Numbered from the stretch's first letter, positions 44,385 through 53,918 are shown. The stretch is 64,000 bases of DNA from JBBDQZ01 sp040905705 (GCA_040905705.1 JBBDQZ010000050.1:1-64000); one strand, 5' to 3'. A program made the numbers and translations. The notes: generated by a model from the letters alone, not told the origin.

Positions 44385-45113
44385 ATGAAAGGCGTTGTTC
44401 TTGCCGGCGGGACCGGTTCCCGGCTTTATCCCCTGACCAAAGTGACCAACAAGCATTTGTTGCCGGTTGGGTCCATGCCAATGATCTATTATCCCATCGG
44501 TAAGCTGACGGGTGCCGGAATAAAGGAGATTCTCATCGTAACCGGAACGGAACATATGGGTGATGTGGTAAGCTTGTTGGGATCGGGCAAGGATTTCGGG
44601 TGCCGGTTTACATATAAGGTACAGGATGAAGCCGGCGGTATTGCCCAGGCGCTCGGCCTGGCCGAGAACTTTGCAAGCGGGGATGCGGTTACGGTCATTC
44701 TGGGAGACAATATTTTTGAGGATGATCTGAATGAGGCGGTCTCCGCATACCCGGGAAGCGGGGCCAGTATCATGCTGAAAGCCGTGGAGGATCCGACCCG
44801 GTACGGAGTCGCTGAACTGGAGGGGGATCGTATTGTGGGTATTGAGGAAAAACCCGGAAAGCCGAAATCAAATCTTTGTGTGACAGGGGTTTACATGTAT
44901 GATGCACGGGTGTTTGACTATATCCGTACACTCAAACCGTCCGGCCGCGGAGAACTTGAAATTACCGATGTAAATAACCAGTATATCCGTGAAAACAAGA
45001 TGAAATACAGCGTGATGAAAGGATGGTGGACCGATGCCGGCACTCCTGAATCACTGCGCCGGGCTAATGAACTGATGCACCGCTCGGAGCAACCACCCTC
45101 AACCAGGCAATAG
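44385..45113 (+). CDS. rfbA: Glucose-1-phosphate thymidylyltransferase
   Basis: The 242-residue nucleotidyltransferase has the glycine-rich LAGGTGSRLYPLTKVTNKHLLPVG motif, ILGDNIFEDDL with the metal-binding Asp, VEDPTRYGVAELEGDRIVGIEEKPGKPKSN and WWTDAGTPESL. It forms dTDP-glucose from dTTP and glucose-1-phosphate. It is about 50 residues shorter than E. coli RmlA because it lacks the C-terminal helical extension, as in the short RmlA form. It is the first gene of a four-gene dTDP-rhamnose operon and overlaps none of its neighbours. Confidence 0.92.
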   Translation: MKGVVLAGGTGSRLYPLTKVTNKHLLPVGSMPMIYYPIGKLTGAGIKEILIVTGTEHMGDVVSLLGSGKDFGCRFTYKVQDEAGGIAQALGLAENFASGDAVTVILGDNIFEDDLNEAVSAYPGSGASIMLKAVEDPTRYGVAELEGDRIVGIEEKPGKPKSNLCVTGVYMYDARVFDYIRTLKPSGRGELEITDVNNQYIRENKMKYSVMKGWWTDAGTPESLRRANELMHRSEQPPSTRQ

Positions 45114-45114
45114 T

Positions 45115-46011
45115 GTGAGCAATACAACACTTCACAACAACAAGTGGCTTGTACTCGGGGCATCCGGGCAGCTTGGCCGTGAGTGGTGTTTTTACCTGGA
45201 ACAGGAGGGCATTGATTACCACGGATTGACCCGGGATCAGCTGGACATCACCAGGCCTCGGCAAATTCGAAAAACACTGGACAACCTGGTACCGGATGTT
45301 ATCGTAAATTGCAGTGCTTACACACACGTAGACAAAGCCGAAGATGAGCGGGTCCGGGCCGAGCAGGTCAATGCTGTTGCTGTTGGGGAACTGGCGAAGA
45401 TCAGCGCTGATCGTAATATACTGTTGATACATTATTCGACCGATTACGTATTTCCGGGTGCTCTGAAACATCGAAAGCTTTATCCTGACGGTTACCCCGA
45501 AACTTGTCCGGCCGATCCGGTGAACTGGTATGGACACACAAAATGGCAGGGTGAGGAGGCTGTTCGCAGGGCCTCCGGCCGCCACCTGATCATCCGGGTT
45601 TCCTGGTTGTGCGGCAGGGTTGGAAATAATTTCGTTCATACGATGTTGCAGCTATCCCGTGAGCGGGATCATGTAAAGGTGGTCGATGATCAGTTGGGAT
45701 GTCCGTCGTTTACACGGCCGGTTGTCATCAACACCCGGGCGTTGGTCGAATATTTTATGAACGGCCAGGAGACCATCCATGTCTCTTCGCAGGGCGAAAC
45801 GAGCTGGTACGAATTTGCCCGGACGATTTTCCGGCTTGCCGGAAAAGAGATGGCCGTTGAAGCCATTCCATCGTCGGCCTGGCCGACACGGGCCAAACGT
45901 CCGGAGTGGTCCCGGCTCAATATCAAAAGATTGTCGGAGATACCCGGAACTCGTATTTTACCGTGGCAGGAGGAGCTGGAAAAACTGCTTCTTGCCCATA
46001 AACCTGTTTAA
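45115..46011 (+). CDS. rfbD: dTDP-4-dehydrorhamnose reductase
   Basis: This 298-residue short-chain dehydrogenase-type enzyme has LVLGASGQLGREW at residues 14-26, NCSAYTHVDKAEDE, HYSTDYVFPGAL, the catalytic YGHTKWQGE (YxxxK) and IIRVSWLCGRVGNNFVHTML. It reduces the 4-keto group with NAD(P)H in the last step to dTDP-L-rhamnose. The start is GTG, one base after the rfbA stop. An N-terminal extension of about 11 residues precedes the fold. Confidence 0.93.
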   Translation: MSNTTLHNNKWLVLGASGQLGREWCFYLEQEGIDYHGLTRDQLDITRPRQIRKTLDNLVPDVIVNCSAYTHVDKAEDERVRAEQVNAVAVGELAKISADRNILLIHYSTDYVFPGALKHRKLYPDGYPETCPADPVNWYGHTKWQGEEAVRRASGRHLIIRVSWLCGRVGNNFVHTMLQLSRERDHVKVVDDQLGCPSFTRPVVINTRALVEYFMNGQETIHVSSQGETSWYEFARTIFRLAGKEMAVEAIPSSAWPTRAKRPEWSRLNIKRLSEIPGTRILPWQEELEKLLLAHKPV

Positions 46012-46025
46012 GTCATTGATGTTGC

Positions 46026-46574
46026 ATGGAGTTTTTATCGACAGCCCTGGAGGATGTGATTGCCATACGTCCTGTTGTTTTCGAGGATAACCGCGGTTTT
46101 TTTACCGAGACCTATCTTCTGAATAAATTTCACAAAGCCGGGATCCACACACCGTTTGTACAGGACAACCTGTCCCGTTCGGTGCAAAATACCCTGCGCG
46201 GACTGCACTATCAGATCATCAATCCCCAGGCCAAGCTGGTGATGGTGACCTCGGGTGAAATTCTGGATGTAGCCGTGGATATCCGCCGTAACTCGCCCAA
46301 TTTCGGGAAATATGTGGGTTACCGACTCTCTGCTGCCAACAAGATTATGCTCTATATCCCGGCCGGTTTTGCCCACGGGTTTTTTGTACTGTCGGAGGAA
46401 GCCACTTTTTTGTATAAGTGCAGCGATTATTACAACCCGGCGGGCGAGCGGGGGATTCGGTGGGACGATCCGGATATTCATATTGAATGGCCTGCTGCCC
46501 GGCCAGTTTTATCTGAAAAAGATCAAAAACTTCCGTTTCTTTCAGAACTGGATAAGAAAGATTTGCCGGCCTGA
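46026..46574 (+). CDS. rfbC: dTDP-4-dehydrorhamnose 3,5-epimerase
   Basis: The 182-residue cupin has FEDNRGFFTETYLLNKF, FVQDNLSRSVQNTLRGLHYQ with the catalytic His, VTSGEILDVAVDIRRNSPNFGKYVGYRLSAANKIMLYIPAGFAHGFFVLSEEA and CSDYYNPAGERGIRWDDPD. All are diagnostic of RmlC. It follows rfbD after 14 bases. Confidence 0.96.
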   Translation: MEFLSTALEDVIAIRPVVFEDNRGFFTETYLLNKFHKAGIHTPFVQDNLSRSVQNTLRGLHYQIINPQAKLVMVTSGEILDVAVDIRRNSPNFGKYVGYRLSAANKIMLYIPAGFAHGFFVLSEEATFLYKCSDYYNPAGERGIRWDDPDIHIEWPAARPVLSEKDQKLPFLSELDKKDLPA

Positions 46575-46669
46575 TTTCCCGGCGCTTGCACAAGCGTCAC
46601 ATCGACATGCAGGGGCATTTCCCAGCCGATCCGGATTTAACAATCATCGTGCATTTATCCTATTAAAGT

Positions 46670-47671
46670 ATGCGTCTATTAGTGACAGGTGGAGCCGGAT
46701 TTATAGGATCCAACCTGATTTTGTATCTGATCAACCGGCGTGACGACGTCACGCTGCTGAATCTCGACAAACTAACCTACGCTTCAGATCTGAGCTTTCT
46801 GAAACCGGTGGAGGATCATCCTTCCTACAGTTTTGTACAGGCCGATCTGGTAGACCGCAAGAGGATCGGCGGATTGGTACGGGATTTTCAGCCGGAGGGT
46901 GTGATACATCTTGCGGCCGAGTCTCATGTGGACAACTCCATCAGGGGGCCGGAACCTTTTGTGATGTCGAATGTAGTGGGAACTTTTAATATTCTCGAAG
47001 AGTGCAGGCAGCTATGGATGGAGAGCCCGGCCCGCTTTGCCGGCAGCCGGTTTTTGCATGTGTCAACCGATGAGGTGTACGGATCGCTGGGCCCGGAAGG
47101 TACTTTTACCGAAACCAGTCCGTATGCCCCCAATTCCCCCTATTCGGCCACAAAGGCGGGTAGCGATTTTCTGGTGCGATCCTATCACAAAACATTCAAC
47201 ATGAATGTGGTTACCACCAACTGTTCCAACAATTTCGGGCCGCATCAGCATGATGAAAAACTGATTCCCACCGTTATCCGGAAAGCCCTGGCGCACGAGA
47301 GGATCCCGGTCTACGGAAAGGGTAATAATATTAGGGACTGGCTTTATGTCACCGATCATTGCCGGGCGATTTTCGAAGTATTTCAACGCGGAAAAGCCGG
47401 CGAAACCTATAATGTCGGGGGGCATAACGAATGGAAAAACCTCGATCTGGTGGAACTCCTTTGTGACCTGCTGAACGAGCTCAAAGGAGAGGGGCCGGAC
47501 GGGGACTACCGAAAACTGATCACTTTTGTAACCGACCGGGCAGGGCACGATCTGCGTTATGCCATTGATCCGTCAAAAATCGAATCCGAGATCGGCTGGA
47601 AGCCCGTAATGCATTTTAACGATCAACTTCGCGAGACGGTTTTATGGTATATCAAACGCTACAAAAAATAA
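46670..47671 (+). CDS. rfbB: dTDP-glucose 4,6-dehydratase
   Basis: The 333-residue extended short-chain dehydrogenase has VTGGAGFIGSNLI at the NAD-binding end, HLAAESHVDNSI, HVSTDEVYGSLG, the catalytic YSATKAGSDFLVRSYHKTF (YxxxK), NCSNNFGPHQHDEKLIP and YNVGGHNEWKN. It converts dTDP-glucose to the 4-keto-6-deoxy intermediate. The operon order rfbA-rfbD-rfbC-rfbB is complete for dTDP-L-rhamnose synthesis. The sugar is most likely used for a surface polysaccharide or glycoprotein whose transferase genes are not here. Confidence 0.96.
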   Translation: MRLLVTGGAGFIGSNLILYLINRRDDVTLLNLDKLTYASDLSFLKPVEDHPSYSFVQADLVDRKRIGGLVRDFQPEGVIHLAAESHVDNSIRGPEPFVMSNVVGTFNILEECRQLWMESPARFAGSRFLHVSTDEVYGSLGPEGTFTETSPYAPNSPYSATKAGSDFLVRSYHKTFNMNVVTTNCSNNFGPHQHDEKLIPTVIRKALAHERIPVYGKGNNIRDWLYVTDHCRAIFEVFQRGKAGETYNVGGHNEWKNLDLVELLCDLLNELKGEGPDGDYRKLITFVTDRAGHDLRYAIDPSKIESEIGWKPVMHFNDQLRETVLWYIKRYKK

Positions 47672-47724
47672 ATAAGAGGAACCGGATGCGTGTCTCATCG
47701 CGGCACCGGTGTTCCGATCCGCAA

Positions 47725-47756
47725 CAAAGTGAAATATGAACAAAGTGTAATATGAT
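47725..47756 (+). repeat. Two 16-nt tandem repeats upstream of the EVE gene
   Basis: CAAAGTGAAATATGAA (47725-47740) is followed directly by CAAAGTGTAATATGAT, with two differences in 16 bases. They lie 22-53 bases before the EVE-domain ATG. They could be a binding site in the promoter or 5' leader, or a chance duplication. Confidence 0.5.
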
Positions 47757-47777
47757 ATTTGAAAGGACATAATCATT

Positions 47778-48257
47778 ATGACGAGGAAATACTGGTTGAT
47801 GAAATCGGAACCCGACGAGTTCGGTATTGACGATTTGATGAGCAGGGAAAACGGCACCACGTACTGGGAAGGCATACGCAATTACCAAGCACGCAATTTC
47901 ATGCGGGATGAAATGCGGGTTGGAGACGGTGTGCTGTTTTACCATTCCCGTGTTCGCCCGCTTGTGGTTGCCGGGACCATGGATGTTGCCAGTGAACCGT
48001 ATCCCGACCCTTCGCAATTCGATCCGGATTCCAGGTATTTTGATCCCAAGAGCACCAGACAGCATCCCAGGTGGATGTTGGTGGATGTCCGGTTTACAGC
48101 TAAATTTGATCCGCCGGTGACCCGCGAGCAGATTATGCAGACACCCGGCCTGGAGGAAATGATGCTCATCAGAAAGGGCAGCCGCCTTTCCATACAGCCG
48201 GTAACCGAACAGGAGTGGAAGATTATTCATGAATTGGCTGGAGTGGAGCCCAAATGA
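47778..48257 (+). CDS. EVE-domain protein (THYN1-like)
   Basis: The 159-residue protein starts KYWLMKSEPDEFGIDDLM and has YWEGIRNYQARNFMRDEMRVGDGVLFYHS and SRYFDPKS...RWMLVDVRF, the standard EVE domain related to PUA-like folds. EVE domains read modified bases in DNA or RNA. Its ATG-distal end overlaps the next gene by four bases (ATGA), coupling it to a dCTP deaminase. The natural ligand is unknown. Confidence 0.93.
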   Translation: MTRKYWLMKSEPDEFGIDDLMSRENGTTYWEGIRNYQARNFMRDEMRVGDGVLFYHSRVRPLVVAGTMDVASEPYPDPSQFDPDSRYFDPKSTRQHPRWMLVDVRFTAKFDPPVTREQIMQTPGLEEMMLIRKGSRLSIQPVTEQEWKIIHELAGVEPK

Positions 48258-49492
48258 CATCAAACAGAAATAGTTCCCATGTCAATGAAGCCTCCCAAGA
48301 GGACAAACTGGTTATTCGGACCCGCGGGATCCTGCCGATCCAGCACCTCAAAAAGTTGCATAAATTTGGCATTTTACAATCCGACAGCCGGTATCCGATC
48401 CTGGATGACCAGTTTCAGCCCAATTCCATGGATCTCCGCCTGGGGACTACGGCCTACCGTGTGCGCTGCAGTTTTCTTCCGGAAAACGAGACGGTGGAGA
48501 ACAAACTTCAGAAACTAACGCAACACAAACTGGATCTTCGAAAAGGGGCGGTTCTCGAACAGAATTGCACGTATCTGATTCCGCTTTTGGAATCGTTGCA
48601 TTTGCCGCTGACCCGGAGCATGATCCCCGAGCCGGCGGGGGCTTCGGAGCCGGCCCGGACGCTATTGACCGAGGAATTGATTACCGCCAAAGCCAATCCC
48701 AAAAGCAGTACCGGAAGACTGGACATTTTCACCCGTCTTATCACTGACTTTTCCCATAGGTTTGAGGAGATTTCCGCCGGATATCGGGGCCGTCTCTATC
48801 TCGAAGTAGTTCCAAAATCGTTTCCGATCCGGGTGCGGACCGGTCAGCGGCTGAATCAGATCCGCATCCGCCATGGCCAGGCGGTGCTCAGCGATCAGGA
48901 TATTCTGCATACCCACCTGCAGGATCCTGTGTTGTTTGATGAGTATGGCCAACCTCTGCCGGTAGATGACCTGAATGTAAAAGACGGACTTTTTATGAAA
49001 GTCAGCCTCCACGGCTCTGAAGGGGATATTGTTGGCTACAAAGCCAAGAAGCACCGGGATCTTATCGATCTTGAAAAAACGAATTTCTACCATGTACAGG
49101 CGTTTTGGGATCCGATTTATGCCCGTGAAGATGATTATCTGATTCTGGAGCCCGAAGCTTTTTACATTTTTGCATCCAGGGAGCGGTGCCGTATTCCCCG
49201 TCACCTTGCTGCTGAAATGATTCCTTACGATACCGGCTCCGGTGAGTTGAGAACCCATTATGCCGGGTTTTTTGATAGCGGATTCGGCGGGGAGGCTGAA
49301 GAAGGAGGCGCCAAGGCGGTCCTGGAAGTTCGCTCCCATGATGTGCCGTTTTTAGTGGAAGACGGCCAGACATTTTTCCGGATGGTTTTTGAACCGAATA
49401 CGGCAGCTCCCGATTTTGTCTACGGGGATGAATTGAAAAGCCATTATCAGGGACAGTTTCTGAAACTCGGTAAACATTTCAAAGACGGTTAA
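48254..49492 (+). CDS. dcd: 2'-deoxycytidine 5'-triphosphate deaminase, long form
   Basis: The 412-residue protein is about twice the length of E. coli Dcd and matches the long family with two dUTPase-like halves. The first half has QPNSMDLRLGTTAYRVR, YLIPLLESLHLP, NPKSSTGRLDIFTRLITD and YRGRLYLEVVPKSFPIRVRTGQRLNQIRI. The second has YLILEPEAFYIFASRERCRIPRHLAAEMIPYDTGSGELRTHYAGFFDSGFG. It deaminates dCTP to dUTP for dTTP synthesis; dut lies 11.6 kb away. It is coupled to the EVE gene upstream and sits 21 bases before rsmE. Confidence 0.88.
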   Translation: MTSNRNSSHVNEASQEDKLVIRTRGILPIQHLKKLHKFGILQSDSRYPILDDQFQPNSMDLRLGTTAYRVRCSFLPENETVENKLQKLTQHKLDLRKGAVLEQNCTYLIPLLESLHLPLTRSMIPEPAGASEPARTLLTEELITAKANPKSSTGRLDIFTRLITDFSHRFEEISAGYRGRLYLEVVPKSFPIRVRTGQRLNQIRIRHGQAVLSDQDILHTHLQDPVLFDEYGQPLPVDDLNVKDGLFMKVSLHGSEGDIVGYKAKKHRDLIDLEKTNFYHVQAFWDPIYAREDDYLILEPEAFYIFASRERCRIPRHLAAEMIPYDTGSGELRTHYAGFFDSGFGGEAEEGGAKAVLEVRSHDVPFLVEDGQTFFRMVFEPNTAAPDFVYGDELKSHYQGQFLKLGKHFKDG

Positions 49493-49513
49493 TGCATTGG
49501 TGCCCCGCGTGTT

Positions 49514-50269
49514 ATGGATGACTATTTCCTTTTTTATGTGTCGCCGGAACATATTCAGGGTGGCCGGATCCTGTTTCCCGGGGAAGAGGCACGCCATCTT
49601 GTCCAGGTATTGCGAAAACGGCCGGACGATGTAGTCCGGGTGACGGATGGAGCCGGCCGGCGCATGAAAGTCCGGCTGATACAGGCGGACAAAAAGCAGG
49701 TGACAGGGGAGATTATGTCCACGGAGGAGGTACCTTCAGGGCCGGAGCTTATTCTTGCGATGGGGATGATACGCCGGCGCGACCGGCTCGAGTTCGCTAT
49801 TGAAAAAGCTGTGGAACTGGGGGCATCCCGGATCGTGCTCGTCCGCTCCGATCATGCGGAAAACGTGTCGCTGAAACCGGGGCGCATTGACCGGATCATC
49901 ATTTCCGCTATGAAACAGAGCCTGCACTGCCGGCTTCCGGCCTGGGAGGAACGCGGCAGTTTCCACGATGTGCTTGCCGCTTATGGGGACAACAGAAAGG
50001 TTTTCTTGGCTCATCCCGAGGGGGTGGATATGGAGTACAGCACAAATAAAGAGAGGGGAGATGAAACGGGGCCTGGTTTTAATTCGGTGATGCCGGGTGC
50101 ATCTCCCACGGGATGCCTTCTCATGGTTGGGCCTGAAGGGGGATTTTCAGAAGTAGAAATGGAACAGGCTGTCACTTCCGGTGCTCAACTGATCAGGCTT
50201 GGAACAAAGCGACTGCGTACGGAAACAGCTGTTTGTGCATTGATGGTTCTTGTTTCCTGTTCGAAATAA
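49514..50269 (+). CDS. rsmE: 16S rRNA (uracil-1498 N3)-methyltransferase
   Basis: The 251-residue SPOUT methyltransferase has an N-terminal PUA-like part (GEEARHLVQVLRKRPDDVVRVTDGAG) and a C-terminal knotted domain with ELILAMGMIRRRDRLEFAIEKAVELGASRIVLVRSDHA, MKQSLHCRLP, LMVGPEGGFSEVEMEQA and LGTKRLRTETA. It methylates U1498 of 16S rRNA. One insertion before LMVGPEGG (about residues 178-200) is longer than usual. Confidence 0.94.
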   Translation: MDDYFLFYVSPEHIQGGRILFPGEEARHLVQVLRKRPDDVVRVTDGAGRRMKVRLIQADKKQVTGEIMSTEEVPSGPELILAMGMIRRRDRLEFAIEKAVELGASRIVLVRSDHAENVSLKPGRIDRIIISAMKQSLHCRLPAWEERGSFHDVLAAYGDNRKVFLAHPEGVDMEYSTNKERGDETGPGFNSVMPGASPTGCLLMVGPEGGFSEVEMEQAVTSGAQLIRLGTKRLRTETAVCALMVLVSCSK

Positions 50270-50281
50270 AAAATTGATACT

Positions 50282-50324
50282 GGATATCCTCCATGGTTTA
50301 ATCCGGAATCGGCCATGGGTATCC
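50282..50324. terminator. Bidirectional hairpin between rsmE and ctpA
   Basis: GGATA (50282-50286) and CCATGG (50291-50296) pair with CCATGG (50313-50318) and TATCC (50320-50324), giving an interrupted 11-bp stem. It lies between two convergent genes, where a shared terminator is expected. No U tract is seen, so efficiency is uncertain. Confidence 0.5.
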
Positions 50325-50354
50325 GTAGTAAGAAAATACCCATCACAAACCATC

Positions 50355-52211
50355 TTAATTTTCCTTCATAGCCTGCAAATCCTGTACTTCCGGCCACAGG
50401 GTAAGGGCCACTTCCACCATAAAGTCCACTTCGTCATTGATAACAGGATAATAATATTCATTTCCCCAGACCTGACGGGCAAGATTCGCTTTCATCAATC
50501 CAAGCGGACTGGGGAGTTGTTTTTTCAGCATCTCCTCATTCAGATATAATTTACTGTCTTCGAAATGAGCCGTAGTTACGGTATCAGACACGACCAGGCC
50601 GCTGTCTTTCATACGTTTCAGGAAATCCTCCACACTGCTTTCGGGCCATTTGAAATCGGCACGAAAATCGCTAAAATGGTCTCCCCACTGTTCACGGAAT
50701 GAGGTACTGTTTCGATCGATATATTCACGTACAAATTCAGATCCGATATTGTTTCTTCGCATCAGTGTAAACAGTTCATTGGTGGGGTCAAGGTCCACAA
50801 TGTGATCCGGGACCACCCCTCCTCCGCCATAGACTTCACGGCCGGCCGATGTAGTATAGCGCAAAGAATCGGGAATACCCTGAATGAAATTGCTGACATC
50901 ACCGGAAGCATCCTCGTTACGGTTATAAATTTCATATACATAGTTTTCCCGGCCGTCATTATAGGGTTTCTGAATTGCTCTTCCACTTGGGGTTAAATAC
51001 CGGGAAATGGTAATGCGAATATTACTTTTGTCCGGCAGTTCATACTGCTGCTGGACCAGCCCCTTTCCAAAAGTCCTCCGCCCGACAATCAGGCCCCGGT
51101 CGTGATCCTGGATTGCGCCACTGACAATCTCACTTCCTGAGGCGGAACCTTCATCTACAAGCACGATCAACGGTAAATCCTGATAGGGGCCGTTGTATCG
51201 AGCCCGGTATTCCGAATTGAACCGGGCGTGCCTGCTTTGTGTAGAAACCAGAGGGGTCCCTCTCGGGAAAAAGTCATTGGTTATGCGTACCGCCTGCTCA
51301 AGATATCCACCGGGATTGCCCCGGAGATCGAGAATCAGCCGTTCCATGTTTTGCTGACGCAGGTCTCGCATGGCTTTTGTAAACTCCTCATGCGTAGTAG
51401 CCGCAAAACGGTTGATACGAATATAACCCGTTTGTTCATCCAGCATATAGGAAGAGTCAACCGTGTAGAGCGGTATTTCGTCCCGGACAATGGTGAAGTC
51501 AAGCAGATCTTGCACCCCCGGCCGCAAAATACCGACGGTCACTTCGGTTCCTTTGGGCCCGCGAAGACTGCTTACCACATCCTGCTCGCTGAATCCGATA
51601 GAGGATTCACCGTCAATACTAACTATCCGGTCTCCGGACCGGATTCCCAGCTGTTCGCTCGGGCCGTTGGAAATGGCCGAAATAACGGTGATGGTATCAT
51701 CAATCACCTGAAACTGGATGCCGATACCTTCGAATCTTCCTGAAAATTCGTCCTGAATGCGCTCGCTGGTTTCCGGCTGGATGTAGACGGAATGCGGGTC
51801 AAGCGGCCGGAACATGGCATTGATAGCGTCTTCCACCCGTCTGTTCATATCTTTCTCTTCACCGGCATTGTTTTTCAGGTACAGATAGGCTTCTTCAAAT
51901 TTTGAAAATGCCTGCCTGAGGGAAGTGACGTTGAGATCGGTGAAAGTGGTGTCAAGCGGTGTTCCCGAAATATCGAAGGTAGAGTCGGACAAGTTGCTGA
52001 CAAATCCTCGCATACTGTTTTTGAACAATTCGTCGATATGGACTTCATCGACATGATTTTCAATAATTTTGCTTTGAACCTCATTATATTTTCTGAGATG
52101 AATCTCGTCTGTATTGGCTGTCATTATGCGATCGATGCCGGTAAGGTACAGGATCGCAAAGACCAACAAAATGGAAAACAGGGGCGGGGCAAGAAAGCGT
52201 TTCAGACTCAT
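50355..52211 (-). CDS. S41-family C-terminal processing protease (CtpA-like)
   Basis: The 618-residue periplasmic serine protease has an N-terminal membrane signal (about 9-27), a PDZ domain (about 165-245, FEGIGIQFQVIDDTITVISAISNGPSEQLGIRSGDRIVSI) and an S41 catalytic domain with LILDLRGNPGGYL, VLVDEGSASGSEIVSGAIQDHDRGLIVG with the catalytic Ser, and RTFGKGLVQQQYEL with the catalytic Lys. A C-terminal region of about 200 residues without recognised fold follows. These proteases trim or degrade exported proteins. It lies downstream of hslU, separated by 276 bp. Confidence 0.93.
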   Translation of the reverse strand: MSLKRFLAPPLFSILLVFAILYLTGIDRIMTANTDEIHLRKYNEVQSKIIENHVDEVHIDELFKNSMRGFVSNLSDSTFDISGTPLDTTFTDLNVTSLRQAFSKFEEAYLYLKNNAGEEKDMNRRVEDAINAMFRPLDPHSVYIQPETSERIQDEFSGRFEGIGIQFQVIDDTITVISAISNGPSEQLGIRSGDRIVSIDGESSIGFSEQDVVSSLRGPKGTEVTVGILRPGVQDLLDFTIVRDEIPLYTVDSSYMLDEQTGYIRINRFAATTHEEFTKAMRDLRQQNMERLILDLRGNPGGYLEQAVRITNDFFPRGTPLVSTQSRHARFNSEYRARYNGPYQDLPLIVLVDEGSASGSEIVSGAIQDHDRGLIVGRRTFGKGLVQQQYELPDKSNIRITISRYLTPSGRAIQKPYNDGRENYVYEIYNRNEDASGDVSNFIQGIPDSLRYTTSAGREVYGGGGVVPDHIVDLDPTNELFTLMRRNNIGSEFVREYIDRNSTSFREQWGDHFSDFRADFKWPESSVEDFLKRMKDSGLVVSDTVTTAHFEDSKLYLNEEMLKKQLPSPLGLMKANLARQVWGNEYYYPVINDEVDFMVEVALTLWPEVQDLQAMKEN

Positions 52212-52426
52212 TGCTGCAACGGGTTGATTAATGGTAAGAAACCGTAAGTTTCTGTAAGTATCTGTGTGTGATTGCTTCCGATTTAACGGCAGTTACCGGC
52301 CGTTGTTATCTGCTACATACCATGCCTGATAATTACATAACATATTATTCACATTCAAGGACGTATTTGGACGGGTGGTGGCATTCAGGGGTGTGCAGGC
52401 AACCGGTAAAAAGGGAATGACTGCAT

Positions 52427-52466
52427 GTTAAAGTGTATAATAACTGACGGTTAAAGTATATAAAAT
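52427..52466 (-). repeat. Pair of 17-nt direct repeats downstream of hslU
   Basis: On the plus strand GTTAAAGTGTATAATAA (52427-52443) and GTTAAAGTATATAAAAT (52450-52466) share most bases with a 23-base period. They sit 22-61 bases beyond the hslU stop, upstream of ctpA. The rest of this 276-base gap holds an AACGGC/GCCGTT hairpin and nothing else recognisable. The repeats might mark a regulator site for ctpA. Confidence 0.4.
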
Positions 52467-52487
52467 GAAACTGGTTCAGAGTAACGA

Positions 52488-53918
52488 TTAAAGAATGTAG
52501 TGGCTGAGGTCTTTGTTGCGGATCAGTTTCTCCAGCTGGCGTTCTACATAAGCTTTGTCAATCTTTACTTCACCGCTGCTGATGTCGTCCGGAATGATAA
52601 ACTGTAATTCTTCCAGTACTGTTGACAGAATAGTATGCAGGCGTCTGGCTCCGATATTTTCTATCGATATATTGATCTCGGCGGCCACATGGGCAATTTC
52701 CCTGATGGCTTCGTCAGTAAATTTCAAGGTAACTCCTTCGCTCTCCATCATGGCCATGTATTGCTTGGTCAAAGCGTTTTTGGGCCGCGTGAGGATTTTG
52801 TAGAAATCTTCCTCGGTCAATGAGTCCATTTCCACACGTATAGGAAAACGGCCCTGAAGTTCGGGAATCAGATCGGATGGTTTGGCTGAATGGAATGCGC
52901 CGGAGGCGATAAACAGGATATGGTCGGTTTTCACCATACCGTATTTGGTAGATACATTCGACCCCTCAACAATAGGGAGCATGTCCCGCTGAACACCCTG
53001 GCGGCTGACATCCGGACCCCCGCGACCGTCACCGGTTGTTGCACCGGCAACCTTGTCGATTTCATCGATAAAGACGATCCCCGAATTCTGAACCCGGTCA
53101 ATGGCTTCCTGAATAGCCGCTTCGTTATCAATAAGCTTTTCGGTCTCTTCATTGAGCAGAACCGGGCGTGCATCACGGATTTTCATTTGCCGTTTCTTTG
53201 TGCGGGATTTAGTCAGATTGCCGAGCATGTCCTGTAAATTAACGCCCATTTCTTCCATACCGCCCGGGCCAAAAATTTGCATCATGGGATTTTGTCCGGT
53301 TGGCTGCACATTGAGTTCAACCTTGCGATCTTCCAGTTCATCGTTACGCAGTTTTTCACGAAATTTCTCACGAGTACGGTGATTCAGTTCGTCGTTGGTG
53401 GCATTGGCGGGATCAAACGAAGAATCGGTCGATTGAAAACCGGTTCGCTGGTCGCTGCCGGGCTTCTTGACGGGAGGGATCAACAGGTCGAGAATACGCT
53501 CCTCCACTTGTTCGGTTGCTTTGTCCATCACTCGTTGTTGCATTTCCGCTTTTACCATGGAAACGGCAATATCGGTGAGGTCCCGGATCATAGATTCCAC
53601 ATCACGACCTACATAACCCACTTCAGTATATTTGGAAGCCTCCACTTTTACAAACGGAGCCCGGGAGAGTTTGGCCAGGCGACGGGCAATCTCGGTTTTT
53701 CCAACGCCGGTCGGCCCGATCAGGATGATGTTGTTGGGTACGATCTCTTCGCGGATCAATTCATCCGCGTTGAGGCGTCTCCACCGGTTCCTCAAAGCGA
53801 TGGCGACTGACTTCTTGGCATCGGTCTGGCCAATGATATACGTATCCAGCGCTTCGACAATCTGCCGGGGTGTTAAATTATTATCTTTTGTTGCAGAAAG
53901 CTGATTACTCAAGGTCAA
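52488..53918 (-). CDS. hslU: HslU ATPase subunit of HslUV protease
   Basis: The 476-residue AAA+ unfoldase has LTPRQIVEALDTYIIGQTDAKKSVAIALRNRWRR, Walker A GPTGVGKTEIARR, VEASKYTEVGYVGRDVESMIRDL, Walker B GIVFIDEIDKVAG, the large I-domain and ENIGARRLHTILSTVLEEL. The C-terminus (KDLSHYIL) is the tail that docks into HslV. The only start available is TTG at 53918 (or another TTG two codons on), which overlaps hslV by 14 bases. Such overlap fits translational coupling of the two subunits. Confidence 0.97.
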   Translation of the reverse strand: MTLSNQLSATKDNNLTPRQIVEALDTYIIGQTDAKKSVAIALRNRWRRLNADELIREEIVPNNIILIGPTGVGKTEIARRLAKLSRAPFVKVEASKYTEVGYVGRDVESMIRDLTDIAVSMVKAEMQQRVMDKATEQVEERILDLLIPPVKKPGSDQRTGFQSTDSSFDPANATNDELNHRTREKFREKLRNDELEDRKVELNVQPTGQNPMMQIFGPGGMEEMGVNLQDMLGNLTKSRTKKRQMKIRDARPVLLNEETEKLIDNEAAIQEAIDRVQNSGIVFIDEIDKVAGATTGDGRGGPDVSRQGVQRDMLPIVEGSNVSTKYGMVKTDHILFIASGAFHSAKPSDLIPELQGRFPIRVEMDSLTEEDFYKILTRPKNALTKQYMAMMESEGVTLKFTDEAIREIAHVAAEINISIENIGARRLHTILSTVLEELQFIIPDDISSGEVKIDKAYVERQLEKLIRNKDLSHYIL

